DNA from: Sthenelais limicola
Taxonomy: Eukaryota > Annelida > Polychaeta > Phyllodocida > Sigalionidae
DNA: 64,000 bases
Assembly (NCBI GenBank): GCA_942159475.1
Contig: OW804094.1
Coordinates: 21,743,067 to 21,807,066, forward strand
Direction of reading: 5' to 3'
Of the stretch, positions 1-10,011 are shown piece after piece. How positions within the stretch are numbered: position 1 is the first letter of the stretch; each line of letters starts with the position of its first letter. The translations under genes were made by a program, and so were the position numbers. Under the pieces are notes generated by a model. That model was not told where the DNA came from, did not search any database, and saw only the letters and a list, made by a program, of their open reading frames with translations.

Positions 1-447
1 GTTAGGTCAGCTCCACTGAGGCATGGCCAGGTGAGGTGTGAATGCTTAGACAAAGGACTGAAACAAAGACACAACGCTTAATGAACATTGGCTTGTCGTT
101 AGAGAACATTAGCCGTTTTCAGCGCTCGTGTAGAATTCAACATAACATTATCCATTAAAGTTTGACCGATACAATATTTAAAAACACATGAACCAGTCCA
201 CTCCCACTCCCGATTGTTATACCTTTAATTACCCCTCTAACAGTGCCCTTGACACTATCTCCCGTCCACCTCCTCATCTTCACCCTCATTCCATCCCAGA
301 TCTATTCATTATTTTACCATGCTCACTACACCCCCTCGTTAATAGACAGCTGTATTAACTACACTTGGACCTTATGTTTATATATTGTAAGTAGCGACAA
401 TTCAGGGTATGGCGGAATACCGGGCATGCCCGAGCCATATTTATATA
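1..447. other. Non-coding stretch, nothing recognised
   Basis: I see no coding exon, repeat or RNA gene that I can support here. The short open frames lack splice signals or recognisable protein sequence. It ends at the first MITE copy. Confidence 0.4.
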
Positions 448-866
448 TGGGTCAGATTTTCAGAAAATGTACAATTGGTAGCTCTACACATTTAGGAAAT
501 CCTGCCAAATTTGGCTGAAATCGGGATGAATCGTTATGAATATCGGGTAAATACAAACTTGCACTGTGTAATCTTTGTCTGATTGTATAAGTTTTATTAT
601 GTTTTGTGTCAGAGACAGCCTTGGGCCAGGCGGAAGAACTAATTTTAGCCTGCTAAGATTAGAACTGTATGTCCGATTCATGTAACTGACGAAACTGAAT
701 AAAAATTCTATATATATATAAATTTGAGTGTATTTGGGATCGCTTTGATTTATAGTATCAGTTCTGTTATGTTAAACTGCATTTTGAAGCTCATTTCTGT
801 CTTAAATGTAGGTTATTTGAGAGGATTGGTGAAGGTGAATTGTACATTTTCTGAAAATCTGACCCA
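448..866 (-). mobile_element. MITE family A copy 1, split by a nested insertion
   Basis: The element starts TGGGTCAGATTTTCAG and ends CTGAAAATCTGACCCA, near-perfect terminal inverted repeats of about 30 bp next to TA. Intact copies in this window are 230-240 bp. This one is 419 bp because about 170 bp (553-720) interrupts it. No transposase is encoded, so it is non-autonomous. The TA flanks suggest a Tc1/mariner-like mobiliser, which is inference. I use 'minus' for copies whose interior reads GGCAGCTCTACACATTT after the left end. Confidence 0.85.
553..720 (+). mobile_element. Nested retroposon-like insertion with AATAAA and TA-repeat tail
   Basis: This segment interrupts MITE copy 1, whose uninterrupted order is known from its sister copies. 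It ends with AATAAA followed by an (TA)n tail and is bracketed by a short AAAT duplication. The tail resembles that of the LINE fragment at 36551-37250, so it may be a 5'-truncated LINE or SINE copy. The internal sequence gives no family name. Confidence 0.5.
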
Positions 867-1046
867 TACTCCATATTTCCCCTGGCATATGCCTCGCTGG
901 AACCTGAATAAAAATCAGCTAAAAAAACAAAAAAAAACATGCATTCCTCTTAGATTGGACTATAAATTAGATACATTAGTAAGCTACTAAGACGAGTAGT
1001 TCGTCAAATACCCACAGAAGGTAAGAGGAGTGGAACTAGTACTTTA

Positions 1047-1460
1047 TATGTGATTTGTTTTAGAAAAATAAGTCACAAGTCGCAAAATATGGATTTTGAG
1101 ATATCACCATATTTGAAAAGATGAGGTCAAGCTGATTCCAATGAGAGTAAACACTAGGACACCTAATATGTATTTCTTTATTTCAAGTTTGATATTTTTA
1201 TCTTTGAAAAAATAAGTTTGCCATGTTTCTGGATGGGTAATTACCAGTTCAGTAACTAAATGTACTCCATACAATGGCCTTCAAAACGCAAGGATACATT
1301 CAATACAATGTCCCGAAATTTCTTACATGGATTCATATGACTATAAGTGCTAAACCCTCTAAAATCAGAACTTTACAATAAAGAGATCTTGTAAAAAAAA
1401 TCACTTTGAAAAATATCAATTTCGTGACTTGTGACTCATTTTCCTGGAACACATCACATA
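1047..1460. mobile_element. MITE family H copy 1
   Basis: Both ends carry the same roughly 30-bp sequence in inverted orientation: TGTGATTTGTTTTAG at the left, and CATTTTCCTGGAACACATCA at the right. The interior matches the reverse complement of 18236-18686. It has no coding capacity. Confidence 0.65.
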
Positions 1461-1844
1461 TGATTAGGAATCTGGTGCTAACTTGTCAGAGCTACGTCAC
1501 ATTGTCTAATGATGCTGTAACTTCATTATGTAATTTCTATATAAAGTTAATTTCACTTTTCTTGAATACTCATCAAAAGCTTCTTGTATGTCCTTAACAT
1601 TTTCTTGTCTAAATAAAATCATTTAAATACAAAATTGTACATTTTCCGGCGATCTCCTTCAGCGGCAACAGGTGTGTAAACTACACATCTATATGTCAGT
1701 CACCAGATACCTGCGCTAATGTACCTGCGCTAATAGAAGTGTGGATGCTCAAACGGACCCACATATAGCTTATGTAACAACACTATTAGTATTATTGTGA
1801 ATAGTATTAGCGCTCAATCAGCATGGTTTGTGGGAGAATAAAGG
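1461..1844. other. Non-coding stretch, nothing recognised
   Basis: A+T-rich sequence with no supported exon, RNA gene or repeat. It contains only a short duplication of 'acctgcgctaat' near 1708-1732. Confidence 0.35.
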
Positions 1845-2052
1845 GTTGTCTCCACTGGCTGCAGTAAGCTCTGCGGTAAGCCTTGCAATGGTTTGTGCTG
1901 GTTCTGTAGCTGGTGAGGAATGACGAGGTCATTGCCTACATGGTCAGTGAACGATGTAGGCAGGACCTCGCCAGTCCTCAACAACACAGCACCATCGCAA
2001 GGTTTACCACAGAGCTTACCGCAGAGCCTACCGCAGCCAGTGGAGACCACCC
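1845..2052. repeat. About 200-bp foldback (long hairpin)
   Basis: The left arm (about 1845-1905) pairs with the right arm (about 1985-2052). GTCTCCACTGGCTGC opens the left arm and its complement GCAGCCAGTGGAGAC closes the right arm. A second nested stem pairs 1923-1940 with 1955-1971 (TTGCCTACAT against ATGTAGGCA). The whole segment would fold as one long imperfect hairpin. It could be a foldback transposon or a processed hairpin RNA; the sequence does not decide. Confidence 0.65.
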
Positions 2053-2560
2053 TTAACGTAGTCTCTCCACAGAACCACTATCCCTAGGTGGGATGCGTGT
2101 GGGTCCGGGTATGAACTAAGAATAACGCTGTGGTACTTGTTTCACTCAGCAGGTGTCAGGCGTGTAGGCAACAACAACAGAAGCATGAAGGGAAAGGGAA
2201 GGAGGCAGCCTACTTCTCCCTACACCAACTCCCGTCACTAGTCAAGCATTTCGGAAGATTCCCCTGCCTTGGGGAAGGGGTGAATATATAGGACAATGGT
2301 GCGCAAGTCCCGCAAAGTGAAACAGAAAGGTAAGATTTTAATTTATCCTGTGTTTGAGCGCTAGCTAGCGCTCTGCAGTTTAATGGTTTCATAGCGACTC
2401 AATTGTCAACTTGAAATATGCATTTCTGCGAACTATGGGGGGAATTAACACTTGAGGCATTGGCAATTATCGGTTACAATGCCTGGCGTGCAAACAAGTG
2501 GGTACTGTGCCCATGTGTATTAATTAGTATGCACACATGCATAGATGGTTTGCAGTAACA
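2053..2560. other. Non-coding stretch, nothing recognised
   Basis: No exon, RNA gene or repeat that I can support. The right part grades into the interspersed repeat that is also found at 54.4 kb. Confidence 0.35.
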
Positions 2561-3190
2561 CCGTGGCTACACCAATCAAGAAAACCACTTTAGGTATATG
2601 GCGAATGTAATTAAAGGGGGACATTGGGTGTTTCAGTATTTACATATGGGTAAAGTTTCCTGAAAATGTACAATTGGCCTTCACCAATCCTCTCCAATAA
2701 ACCAAATTTAAGACGAAACTCAGGTTCAAAACATATTTCAACACAACCAGACAGATTTATTGAATGAATACAATACAGAATACACTCAGATATATACCTA
2801 GTCTTTAACAATTTTCACTCTAATTTAGCAGAAGTTGAGAGTTGTGTAGAACTGTAGATTGTGCATTTTCTGAAAATCTGACCCATATATCCTCTGACAT
2901 GTGTGTAATGTACAATTCTGCATGTATGAAAATAATCACCAGAGATCCTAATCAATATAAGATCATAAGGATTTCATCATCAATGTCATCATGACGGTGG
3001 TTTTCGGATGAAACAAGTTTCCAAATCTGATAGTGATGAAGTGATGAGGTAAAGCCAAGGCAGGATGAGTGTAAAGCAACTGAATGATTTCTGTACTACA
3101 CAAACACGTTACGGGCATCTTCCCTAAAACTAATAAAGCATTTCTACACTTTTTACTGTCACATAGTTAAAGATATTACAGTATTCCTTG
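2560..3190. repeat. Interspersed repeat J, copy 1 left part (host of the LTR element)
   Basis: This segment, minus the MITE at 2647-2885, aligns by eye with 54380-54735. Shared blocks include 'acaccaatcaag', 'atggcgaatgtaatta', 'gatcataagga', 'acaagtttcc', 'tctgatagtgatga' and 'cacaaacacgttacgggca'. The alignment continues on the far side of the retroelement at 17277-17395 with 'cataaataagcatccc' and 'aacgtttatgaactgaaacct'. The repeat is therefore older than both insertions it carries. It has no coding capacity. Confidence 0.7.
2647..2885 (+). mobile_element. MITE family A copy 2
   Basis: It begins TGGGTAAAGTTTCCTG and ends CTGAAAATCTGACCCA, next to TA on both sides. It is missing from the related repeat at 54.4 kb, where 'tatttatatacctctgacatg' is continuous. 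This confirms it as a separate insertion with a TA-type target. Confidence 0.85.
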
Positions 3191-3442
3191 TGCTATACAG
3201 CCAAGATCATCCTAGCCCCTCCCTCCATGACTCACACCTGCCATTCATATTGCCTTGGGCCTATCATGGATAGAGCCCCTCCCACCTCCAGGAGTAGCAC
3301 GTGAGCTGCTCCTGTGAGGGTTGTTGTCTAATAAAATATACAGTTAGTTGGTAACGGAATCTATACGTGTCTGGTCGTCCTTTCTCCTTATCTCTTATTC
3401 ACATTAGATTATAGAAGTATCCACGATCTCGACTTTATAATA
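3191..3442 (+). repeat. 5' LTR
   Basis: The 252-bp repeat starts TGCTATACAG and ends TTTATAATA, and reads identical to 17021-17272. It holds a poly(A) signal AATAAA at 3330-3335 overlapping an A/T-rich TATA-like stretch. The ends are TG...TA rather than TG...CA. They were set by the CTTG duplication and the point where the two copies diverge. Confidence 0.93.
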
Positions 3443-3443
3443 C

Positions 3444-3460
3444 TGGTGGCGAATTCGAGC
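3444..3460 (+). other. Primer-binding site
   Basis: One base after the LTR the sequence reads TGGTGGCGAATTCGAGC. It begins with TGG, the complement of a tRNA CCA end, and extends 17 bases into what would be the acceptor and T-arm of the tRNA. Which tRNA is used cannot be settled without the host tRNA set. Confidence 0.7.
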
Positions 3461-3538
3461 AAAATTTTTTTTTTTCTACAGTGCTTTAACATCAACCAAC
3501 TCTATAGAACTACATATGTTTTCGTTTTTGGATTATTT

Positions 3539-5872
3539 ATGGAGAAGAAATCAAAACTACAAAGGCTCAAGGAGGGAGTTGACTATTTTACATCTTTCAT
3601 AGACACGAGGACACGTGAGAGTCAGGAAACCAGGCAAGCAGAGGTGTTTGGGAGAGTAAGAGAAGACTCGGATTTTTCGTCAGATCTTTTTGATTCTGAC
3701 GATTCAGAACCAGATTTCAAATCGGTCATAAATACCCCCAGGAGGAGTGGACATTTAAGTGTTAACATGTATAACCAGGAGGAAGAGGAATACCCTCTAC
3801 CTCCAACTCCAGTGACTGGAATATCGCCTCCAAAAGGCTACTGCGACGATGGTGTATATAGGCCTAGAAACTATCTCGAGGATGGCGACGTCGACAGGAT
3901 CTTGGGTCGGCCGGAGGTGAACCGAAGCTTATTCGGTACCGGCCAAGCCGCTGAGGGGAGACCGCCGGCAACACGAGAGAGGTCGGTGGGCCCGCCTGTT
4001 GCGCCCAAACGTGCCGGCAGCAGGATGAGCGAGATGGGCTCGTTCTTCCACCCTGGAGGAGCTCCTCAACAGCGATTCCCTGTACAGAAGCCTGTGATCC
4101 AACAAGTCCCCATTCTTCAACCTTCGGGAATTTCTCCTCTGAGGGTGCCTAACCCAAATCAGCCTAGAACGAATCACCAAAGTCAGGTATTTGCTCAATC
4201 TAACCCTGGTTTCGATCCTGCATCGGTGCCTCTGGTAAACATTCAGCCTAACTACCAGCCTTATACAGTAAACCAGTCACAAAGTTCACCCTTGTCTCCC
4301 ACACACCAACAATTGGCTCAGCAACACAACGTAAATATGATAAATTCTGTTCCAAATGGCCAGCAATTCCAACAGGGTGCTTACTCTCCTCTAAATGTAT
4401 TTAACGACCCCCAGAATAGGCAAAATTTTCTAAATTCTCCTCAAGAGGTGAAGCCTTTTACTTTCCAACAAAATTACCAAACTTCCCCACAAGAGGTTAA
4501 ACCTTTTGTGTCTCAGCAAGATCCAATGCTGGCGATGCTCCAGGAAATGAAACAAATGCGTGTGGATACCTTTGACTTCATGAAAAGTTTCATGGATAGT
4601 CAAACTGAGAAGAGGAATAAGGGTAGTTTCAATAATGGTACAAGTGACCATGTCATGAAAAAATTTCTAAAAGCCCCCCAGATCTTTAAGGAACCTACAG
4701 TCCTTTATAGTTGCGAATTCTTCCTAGAAGAGTTTGAGGAATTTGCGGAGAGGAGTGGGCTCCCCCAGGAAATGTGGGTAGTTGGAATAAAGCCATATAT
4801 TTCGGATGAAGCATTGGTTTTCTACAATAGTTTTACCAAACAATATGGAACTAGAGTTCCATACCCTACGTTCAAACGGGACTTTTTAGACAAATTTGCA
4901 GATCTAACCCTTGACGAGAGAATGAAAGATTATCCTTTCAGGACCCAGTCAGAGGGTCAAGATACTAAGGCTTTTTGTAAAATTATGAGCCAGTTGTTAT
5001 CTAGATCAGGCCTTCCCGAAAGGGAAAGGGCAAATATCCTCCTTGGCAAGCTGAGGGAGGATATTAGGGTGTGTGTTGCTGCCGAAAACCCTAAAACGGT
5101 AACAGCTGTTACCGATTCTGCAGCAAAATTCGAAGCAGTAATTGGGGCAAGAGCAGAAAAAAAAGAAGTGGCTGAGAAGGTACCAGAGGTAGCACACATT
5201 GGTAGGCAAGATGACAGGTCCAGGAGAGACAAATATCTGAACGGAAATCAGAGAAGTGCCAGTGGAAATAGGTTTCAACAGGGGAGGAGCAGGGATAGGC
5301 AATTTAACCCTAACCCTAATTACCATCAGAACTCAAACCCTAACTACAACCCTAACTACAACCCTAACTACAGCCACAACCCCAACTACAACTACAACCC
5401 CAACTACCGTCCCAATAACAATCCTTATCCCTACCAAAATCAGCAAAACTATAGGGGTAGGAGCAGAGAGAGAGGAAATTTCCAGCCTCCCAGCCAACAA
5501 CCATACTATGCTCCTTCATCAAACTATCAACAATATAACAATAATTTTTCTGGCCAGCAAAGGTCGCAAAGCCAAGAAAAGAGAGGATTTCCCCCAAATA
5601 GAAGTGGCAGCCAGGACAGGAGAGGCTGGAACAATTCTCCATGGCCTCAAAATAACGTGAGATTTGGCTCCAAAGACAGGAGTCAACCCAGGAGCCAGAG
5701 CCAGGAGAACGTTAGAGGACAGGCCTTTCATGTAAATGAAGTTTCAGGAGAAATAGTGAACAATGGTGAACAGATCGATTCAAAAAACGGGGGAGAAGGT
5801 CAGGAAGCCTTCCTGACCTGTCCAGAAGTTCCACAAGAGCAACTGTACCATTACTACCCAGAGCAAAACTAG
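3539..5872 (+). CDS. gag: Gag polyprotein of the retroelement
   Basis: Structural protein of 777 residues counted from the first ATG. The frame is open from 3446, but no earlier ATG exists. The N-terminal 370 residues are disordered and rich in Pro, Gln and Asn. A helical capsid-like block follows (4650-5150; motifs FLEEFEEFAERSG, RDFLDKFADLTLDERM, RSGLPERERANILLGKLRED), typical of Ty3/gypsy Gag. The C-terminal nucleocapsid region has no CCHC zinc knuckle. It has Asn-Pro-Asn-Tyr repeats (5303-5420) and Arg/Ser-rich patches (RGRSRERG, RSQSQE) that would bind RNA instead. The ORF ends at TAG 5870-5872 and overlaps the pol frame from 5770. Identification as Gag rests on position and capsid-like sequence. 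Confidence 0.9.
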   Translation: MEKKSKLQRLKEGVDYFTSFIDTRTRESQETRQAEVFGRVREDSDFSSDLFDSDDSEPDFKSVINTPRRSGHLSVNMYNQEEEEYPLPPTPVTGISPPKGYCDDGVYRPRNYLEDGDVDRILGRPEVNRSLFGTGQAAEGRPPATRERSVGPPVAPKRAGSRMSEMGSFFHPGGAPQQRFPVQKPVIQQVPILQPSGISPLRVPNPNQPRTNHQSQVFAQSNPGFDPASVPLVNIQPNYQPYTVNQSQSSPLSPTHQQLAQQHNVNMINSVPNGQQFQQGAYSPLNVFNDPQNRQNFLNSPQEVKPFTFQQNYQTSPQEVKPFVSQQDPMLAMLQEMKQMRVDTFDFMKSFMDSQTEKRNKGSFNNGTSDHVMKKFLKAPQIFKEPTVLYSCEFFLEEFEEFAERSGLPQEMWVVGIKPYISDEALVFYNSFTKQYGTRVPYPTFKRDFLDKFADLTLDERMKDYPFRTQSEGQDTKAFCKIMSQLLSRSGLPERERANILLGKLREDIRVCVAAENPKTVTAVTDSAAKFEAVIGARAEKKEVAEKVPEVAHIGRQDDRSRRDKYLNGNQRSASGNRFQQGRSRDRQFNPNPNYHQNSNPNYNPNYNPNYSHNPNYNYNPNYRPNNNPYPYQNQQNYRGRSRERGNFQPPSQQPYYAPSSNYQQYNNNFSGQQRSQSQEKRGFPPNRSGSQDRRGWNNSPWPQNNVRFGSKDRSQPRSQSQENVRGQAFHVNEVSGEIVNNGEQIDSKNGGEGQEAFLTCPEVPQEQLYHYYPEQN

Positions 5873-8800
5873 GGGTAAGTGAGACAAATTCCTCAGATTA
5901 TTCGAATCCCAGCAATAAAAGTAAAATCATGTACACCATGTTGGAACTAACTTCCTTTTCTAGAACAAGGGGAAGAATTTTCAATGTGGTAAAATTGTCA
6001 GATGCCAGAGTAGAGGTTAAGGTAGGAAAATATATTGTTCCTACCCTTGTAGACACTGGGGCCAGTGTCTCTTGTGTCGGATCAGAGTTCAGTAATGCTA
6101 TTATCAAGGATAATCCAAAGTTTATTGTAGCTGAAACGTATTTAAAGCTGTACATGGCAAATGGTGATTATAAAATAGCCAGAAAGGCTATAAGAGCTGT
6201 ATTCGAAATAGGAGGTGAAACTTATGTCGAATGGTTGCATGTTGTTCCTGGCCTGAGAAGGGCTATGATTATTGGTGTCGATTTCCTCGACAGGTACAAG
6301 GCAAACATCAGGTTTGGTGATCCAAACCAAGGTCTATATGTGATAAGAACAGACAGAGACATTGTGTTGAAACCAAGGGCTGAGAATGTTTTTTCTATTC
6401 GTATTTCTGGCTTGCAGAGTCTCAAAGGGAAGGTAGGAATAACAGAAAATTTGAACAGGAGTAGACCTGTTCCCTTTATTGCTAAAAGGTGCCTGGTAAG
6501 AGCTAATGAAAACAATTCCATTCCGGTTGTCATTGCTAATCTTTCAGAAACCGAATGTAAGGTAAGAAAGGGAAATATTTTAGGCCTTTTTAGAGTAAGA
6601 AACGAGAAAGATTTCTTCCCTTTGCTTCGAGCAAGCCCCCACAGTGTGATAAACGAGCTAGGCACGTGTCAGACAAGTACTGAGGCGTCGACAGCTGTGG
6701 GTGATAAGAGATATGAGCCACTCATGGCCGACAAAATACAGACGGTGGGGGGCTCATATCAAATGTCAGAGAAGCTCACGAGGGAACAACAGACTCAGCT
6801 ACTTGATATTTTACTAAGATTTGATCAGGTTTTCCACAAGGAAGGGGTACCAATAATACACGCGGAGAATTATGAACATCGAATTGATCTGAAGGAGAAT
6901 TTTAGACCTGTTAATAAAATGCCATATAGGTTGAACCCACAAATGACGACGATTTTGAGAAAGCTAGTGAAGGAACAGCTAGATTCTGGTATTATTGAAA
7001 AAACAGATGGTAGAGGCTTGTTTTCTAGCCCATGTTTTTTAGTAGAGAAACCAGGTTCGAGGAGGTCGGGAAACGTCAAACATAGGCTTGTCGTGGACTT
7101 TCGTTTTGTCAACACGGAAGTTTTACCTCAGGCTATACCCTTTCCAAGAGCTGATGAAGTAATATCTAGAGTTGGAGAAATGCGTGGAAAGTATTTTACC
7201 AAGGTCGATTGCTATAATGGCTTTTATCAATGTAAGTTGAGAAAAGAAGATCGCCATATAACAGCTTTTTCCACGTGTGATGGTATATTCCAGTATAGGA
7301 GTATGCCTATGGGTTTGAAGACAAGCCCTAAAAGCTTCAACGCTATGATGACTCGGATCTTGGAAGGGATCCCTAATGTTAGTTGCTATATTGATGACAT
7401 AATTTTGGCGTCAGATAGCTGGGAGGAGCATCTCCTGAGTATAGATAATTTGTTTTCTACTCTTGTTAAAGCTGGCATTAGGTTGAAGAAGGAGAAATGT
7501 TTCTTTGGTCTTGAATCGGTTTCATTTTTAGGCTATGTGATTAACAGGCGAGGTCTCCAACCTGAGCATTGCAAGGTAGATGCTATCAGGAGCTTCCCCA
7601 GACCTAGGAAAGCCAAAGATGTGAAAGCTTTCTGTGGCCTGTGCAATTACTATAGAAATTTCATTCCAAATTTTAGTGAGCTTATGATACCTCTGTACCG
7701 TATTACCAGCAAAAAGAGGGAGTTCAAATGGGACCCTGAAAGTGAGAGAAGTTTTGAGCTCGTCAAGAGGTCCATTTGTAAAAATGCCTTGCTACCACAT
7801 CCAGATTATTCTAAGGAATTTTTTATCACAAGTGATGCAAGTAATTTTTCCCTTGGCTGTTCTTTAAATCAAAAGGATGAGAATGGGTTTCTTAGACCCA
7901 TAGAATTCGCGGGAAGGGCCCTCACGAAATGTGAGAGAAACTATAGCTGTTCTGACAGGGAACTGGCTGGTTTGAAGTTTGCTATGGAAAAGTTCAAACA
8001 TTATATCTGGGGGAGGCCCTTCTCCATATACACAGATCACCAAGCATTGCTTGCTCTAAATAGCAAGAAAAATCTTACTGGTAGAATGGCTAGATGGCTC
8101 GATTTTTTCAGTAATTTTGAATACACTATCCTATATCTGAAGGGCTCCCTAAACACGGTTGCTGATATTCTCAGCAGGCGAGATTACAGCCTTGAAGGGA
8201 AAGAGAGCCACGTGCCTCAGGGCAGGGGTCATGGTAAATCTGTGGCTTTTTCTGAGGTACATGCCATTAAATATTTCAGACCGGAAGATGTGGTGCAAAA
8301 TTATCCTGTAAGAATGTTTAGGCCACTTCCTATAATTTCCTTGAAGGAGGACCTCACAGTCATCGACCAAGAATGTGAGGAAGAAGCTCCTAGAATTCCT
8401 GTAGTGAGTGGGGAGAAAGCCATCATGGCTATTGAAACAAGATCCTCCACACGCCAGGATACGGACAGATCTAAGGAAAAGGCCCTCCAAAGATCAAGGG
8501 ATCAGGAGAGGAAGAGGAAGCAAAAGGCTATAAAGAATAAACAGGCTAGGGTTAGCAGTAAATTGCCACATTTTTCTAGGTCTAAGATCAGTAAGAATGC
8601 CGACAGAAGAAAGGCTATAGCATCAGCCACCCCCCGTCTGTCAGGTGATTTATTTTCTGAGGAATTAACAGGAGGTGAAGCTGTGGGTGTGAAAGATCTG
8701 ATTTCAGGACAGATGTCTGATCCTGCCTGTAGATCAATGATCAACTATATTAAGTCTGGAATGCTCCCCCAGGAAAATGAGGAAGCAAGGCGGATATTGC

Positions 8801-10011
8801 TGTCCCAGGAACAGTTCTTTATGAGAAATGGCCTCCTGTGTCGAATTCCTGGGAAGCTGAGGTATAGACTGATACCACAGGTGTACCAGATTGTGATACC
8901 TAAGGATCTGATTAATAAATTCCTAGAAAGGATCCATAATGGGGTAGTCGGTGCACATGTGGGGATCACTAAGATGCTTCACTTGATCTCCAGCAGGTTT
9001 TTCTGGCCAACTATGGTGGCAGATGTGGAGAAATATGTTTCAATTTGCCACGAATGCCTTAGTTCAAAGAAGATGAATAGGACCATCCGCCTGCCCATGG
9101 AGATTAGGGATCCCACCCCACGCCCCTTCTCATGTTTTATGGTTGACTCAATAGGTACCATTACTAAGACCAAATCAGGAAATTGCTATATTCAAACCTG
9201 TATAGATATGTCCACAAAGTTCTTATTTGCTTGGGCCACTGATTCGATCAGTAGTGCAAGTTTTAGGAATGAATTCTTTGAGAAGGTGATCTGTTCTGTA
9301 GGTTGTCCAAGTAAGATTTATAGCGACAATGGGACGACATTTACAGGGAAGGATTTCACCTTATTCTGTAAAAAGTTTGGAATAGAACAGATTTTCTCCT
9401 CTCCCTGGAAGCCATCTTCAAATGGGCTCATTGAAAGACAAAATAAATCGATGGGAGAGAGGCTGCGTACCTTCTGCTTGGCAAATGCAGAGAACTGGGA
9501 TCTATATGTCCCAGGAATTGTTATGGCTCTAAATGCCACAGATAGTTTCAGTGCTGGAATAGCCCCTTATACACTGGTGTATGGGCGTGAATGTCAAATT
9601 CCTTCTCAGGCATGTCTGATAGATGTGAAAGATACGATCAAACCAATTTTGGAACATCTGTTGGACGCGGATGAGAACAGGGAAAAATTGACACAGCTTG
9701 TAGAAAGAAACATTGAAAGATCTAATGTTAATATGAAACAAAGGTACGACAGAAAGATTCATTTGGACAATATTGAACCTGGTTGTGTGGTGTATGCCAA
9801 AGTTCATTTCTTCAAGAAGGGTTTGAGTGCTAAGATACAGAGCCAGTACTCTGGACCTTATTTAGTAGTGAGAAGGCCATCAAAATTCACTGCAAAACTG
9901 AAGAACTTGAGCAGCGGCAAGATATTGAGTCGGCCTGTGCATGTTCAATTCCTTAAACTGGTAAATAAGAAATATACTCGGGATTTCCTCAAGAAATTGT
10001 TGGGGAAATAG
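5770..10011 (+). CDS. pol: Pol polyprotein: protease, reverse transcriptase, RNase H, integrase
   Basis: The first ATG in this frame is at 5929 (1,360 codons), but the frame opens at 5770 inside gag and is probably reached by the -1 frameshift. Numbering from 5929: aspartic protease with Asp-Thr-Gly-Ala-Ser at 42-46; reverse transcriptase at about 330-600 with the catalytic YIDD at 487-490; RNase H starting near 630 with Asp636 in TSDAS and a later TDHQAL motif. The integrase has an HHCC zinc finger from His1003, then a DD35E core with Asp1073, Asp1133 and Glu1169. A GPY/F-type module (SGPYLVV) lies in the C-terminal part. I see no chromodomain. Every catalytic residue I looked for is present, so the enzymes look functional. 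The nearest families are Ty3/gypsy of the Metaviridae. Confidence 0.95.
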   Translation, partial: TDRFKKRGRRSGSLPDLSRSSTRATVPLLPRAKLGVSETNSSDYSNPSNKSKIMYTMLELTSFSRTRGRIFNVVKLSDARVEVKVGKYIVPTLVDTGASVSCVGSEFSNAIIKDNPKFIVAETYLKLYMANGDYKIARKAIRAVFEIGGETYVEWLHVVPGLRRAMIIGVDFLDRYKANIRFGDPNQGLYVIRTDRDIVLKPRAENVFSIRISGLQSLKGKVGITENLNRSRPVPFIAKRCLVRANENNSIPVVIANLSETECKVRKGNILGLFRVRNEKDFFPLLRASPHSVINELGTCQTSTEASTAVGDKRYEPLMADKIQTVGGSYQMSEKLTREQQTQLLDILLRFDQVFHKEGVPIIHAENYEHRIDLKENFRPVNKMPYRLNPQMTTILRKLVKEQLDSGIIEKTDGRGLFSSPCFLVEKPGSRRSGNVKHRLVVDFRFVNTEVLPQAIPFPRADEVISRVGEMRGKYFTKVDCYNGFYQCKLRKEDRHITAFSTCDGIFQYRSMPMGLKTSPKSFNAMMTRILEGIPNVSCYIDDIILASDSWEEHLLSIDNLFSTLVKAGIRLKKEKCFFGLESVSFLGYVINRRGLQPEHCKVDAIRSFPRPRKAKDVKAFCGLCNYYRNFIPNFSELMIPLYRITSKKREFKWDPESERSFELVKRSICKNALLPHPDYSKEFFITSDASNFSLGCSLNQKDENGFLRPIEFAGRALTKCERNYSCSDRELAGLKFAMEKFKHYIWGRPFSIYTDHQALLALNSKKNLTGRMARWLDFFSNFEYTILYLKGSLNTVADILSRRDYSLEGKESHVPQGRGHGKSVAFSEVHAIKYFRPEDVVQNYPVRMFRPLPIISLKEDLTVIDQECEEEAPRIPVVSGEKAIMAIETRSSTRQDTDRSKEKALQRSRDQERKRKQKAIKNKQARVSSKLPHFSRSKISKNADRRKAIASATPRLSGDLFSEELTGGEAVGVKDLISGQMSDPACRSMINYIKSGMLPQENEEARRILLSQEQFFMRNGLLCRIPGKLRYRLIPQVYQIVIPKDLINKFLERIHNGVVGAHVGITKMLHLISSRFFWPTMVADVEKYVSICHECLSSKKMNRTIRLPMEIRDPTPRPFSCFMVDSIGTITKTKSGNCYIQTCIDMSTKFLFAWATDSISSASFRNEFFEKVICSVGCPSKIYSDNGTTFTGKDFTLFCKKFGIEQIFSSPWKPSSNGLIERQNKSMGERLRTFCLANAENWDLYVPGIVMALNATDSFSAGIAPYTLVYGRECQIPSQACLIDVKDTIKPILEHLLDADENREKLTQLVERNIERSNVNMKQRYDRKIHLDNIEPGCVVYAKVHFFKKGLSAKIQSQYSGPYLVVRRPSKFTAKLKNLSSGKILSRPVHVQFLKLVNKKYTRDFLKKLLGK
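5782..5818 (+). promoter_or_regulatory. Gag-Pol -1 ribosomal frameshift signal
   Basis: The heptamer AAAAAAC (5782-5788) lies in the gag frame as A AAA AAC, the canonical X XXY YYZ slippery site. After a 9-nt spacer, GGTCAGGAAG (5798-5807) pairs with CTTCCTGACC (5809-5818) in a perfect stem. The pol frame is open from 5770, 12 nt before the heptamer, and stays open to 10011, so a -1 slip here makes Gag-Pol. A weaker A AAAC stretch before the gag stop is less well placed. Confidence 0.85.
5871..5880 (+). other. Candidate splice donor just after the gag stop
   Basis: AGGG|GTAAGT fits the donor consensus well, with the GT at 5875-5876, three bases after the gag stop. It could feed a spliced subgenomic RNA, but this is only a motif match. 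Confidence 0.35.

Noticed and set aside
3446..3538. GTG start for gag at 3446
   Set aside because: It lies in the primer-binding site. The first ATG at 3539 is the sensible start.
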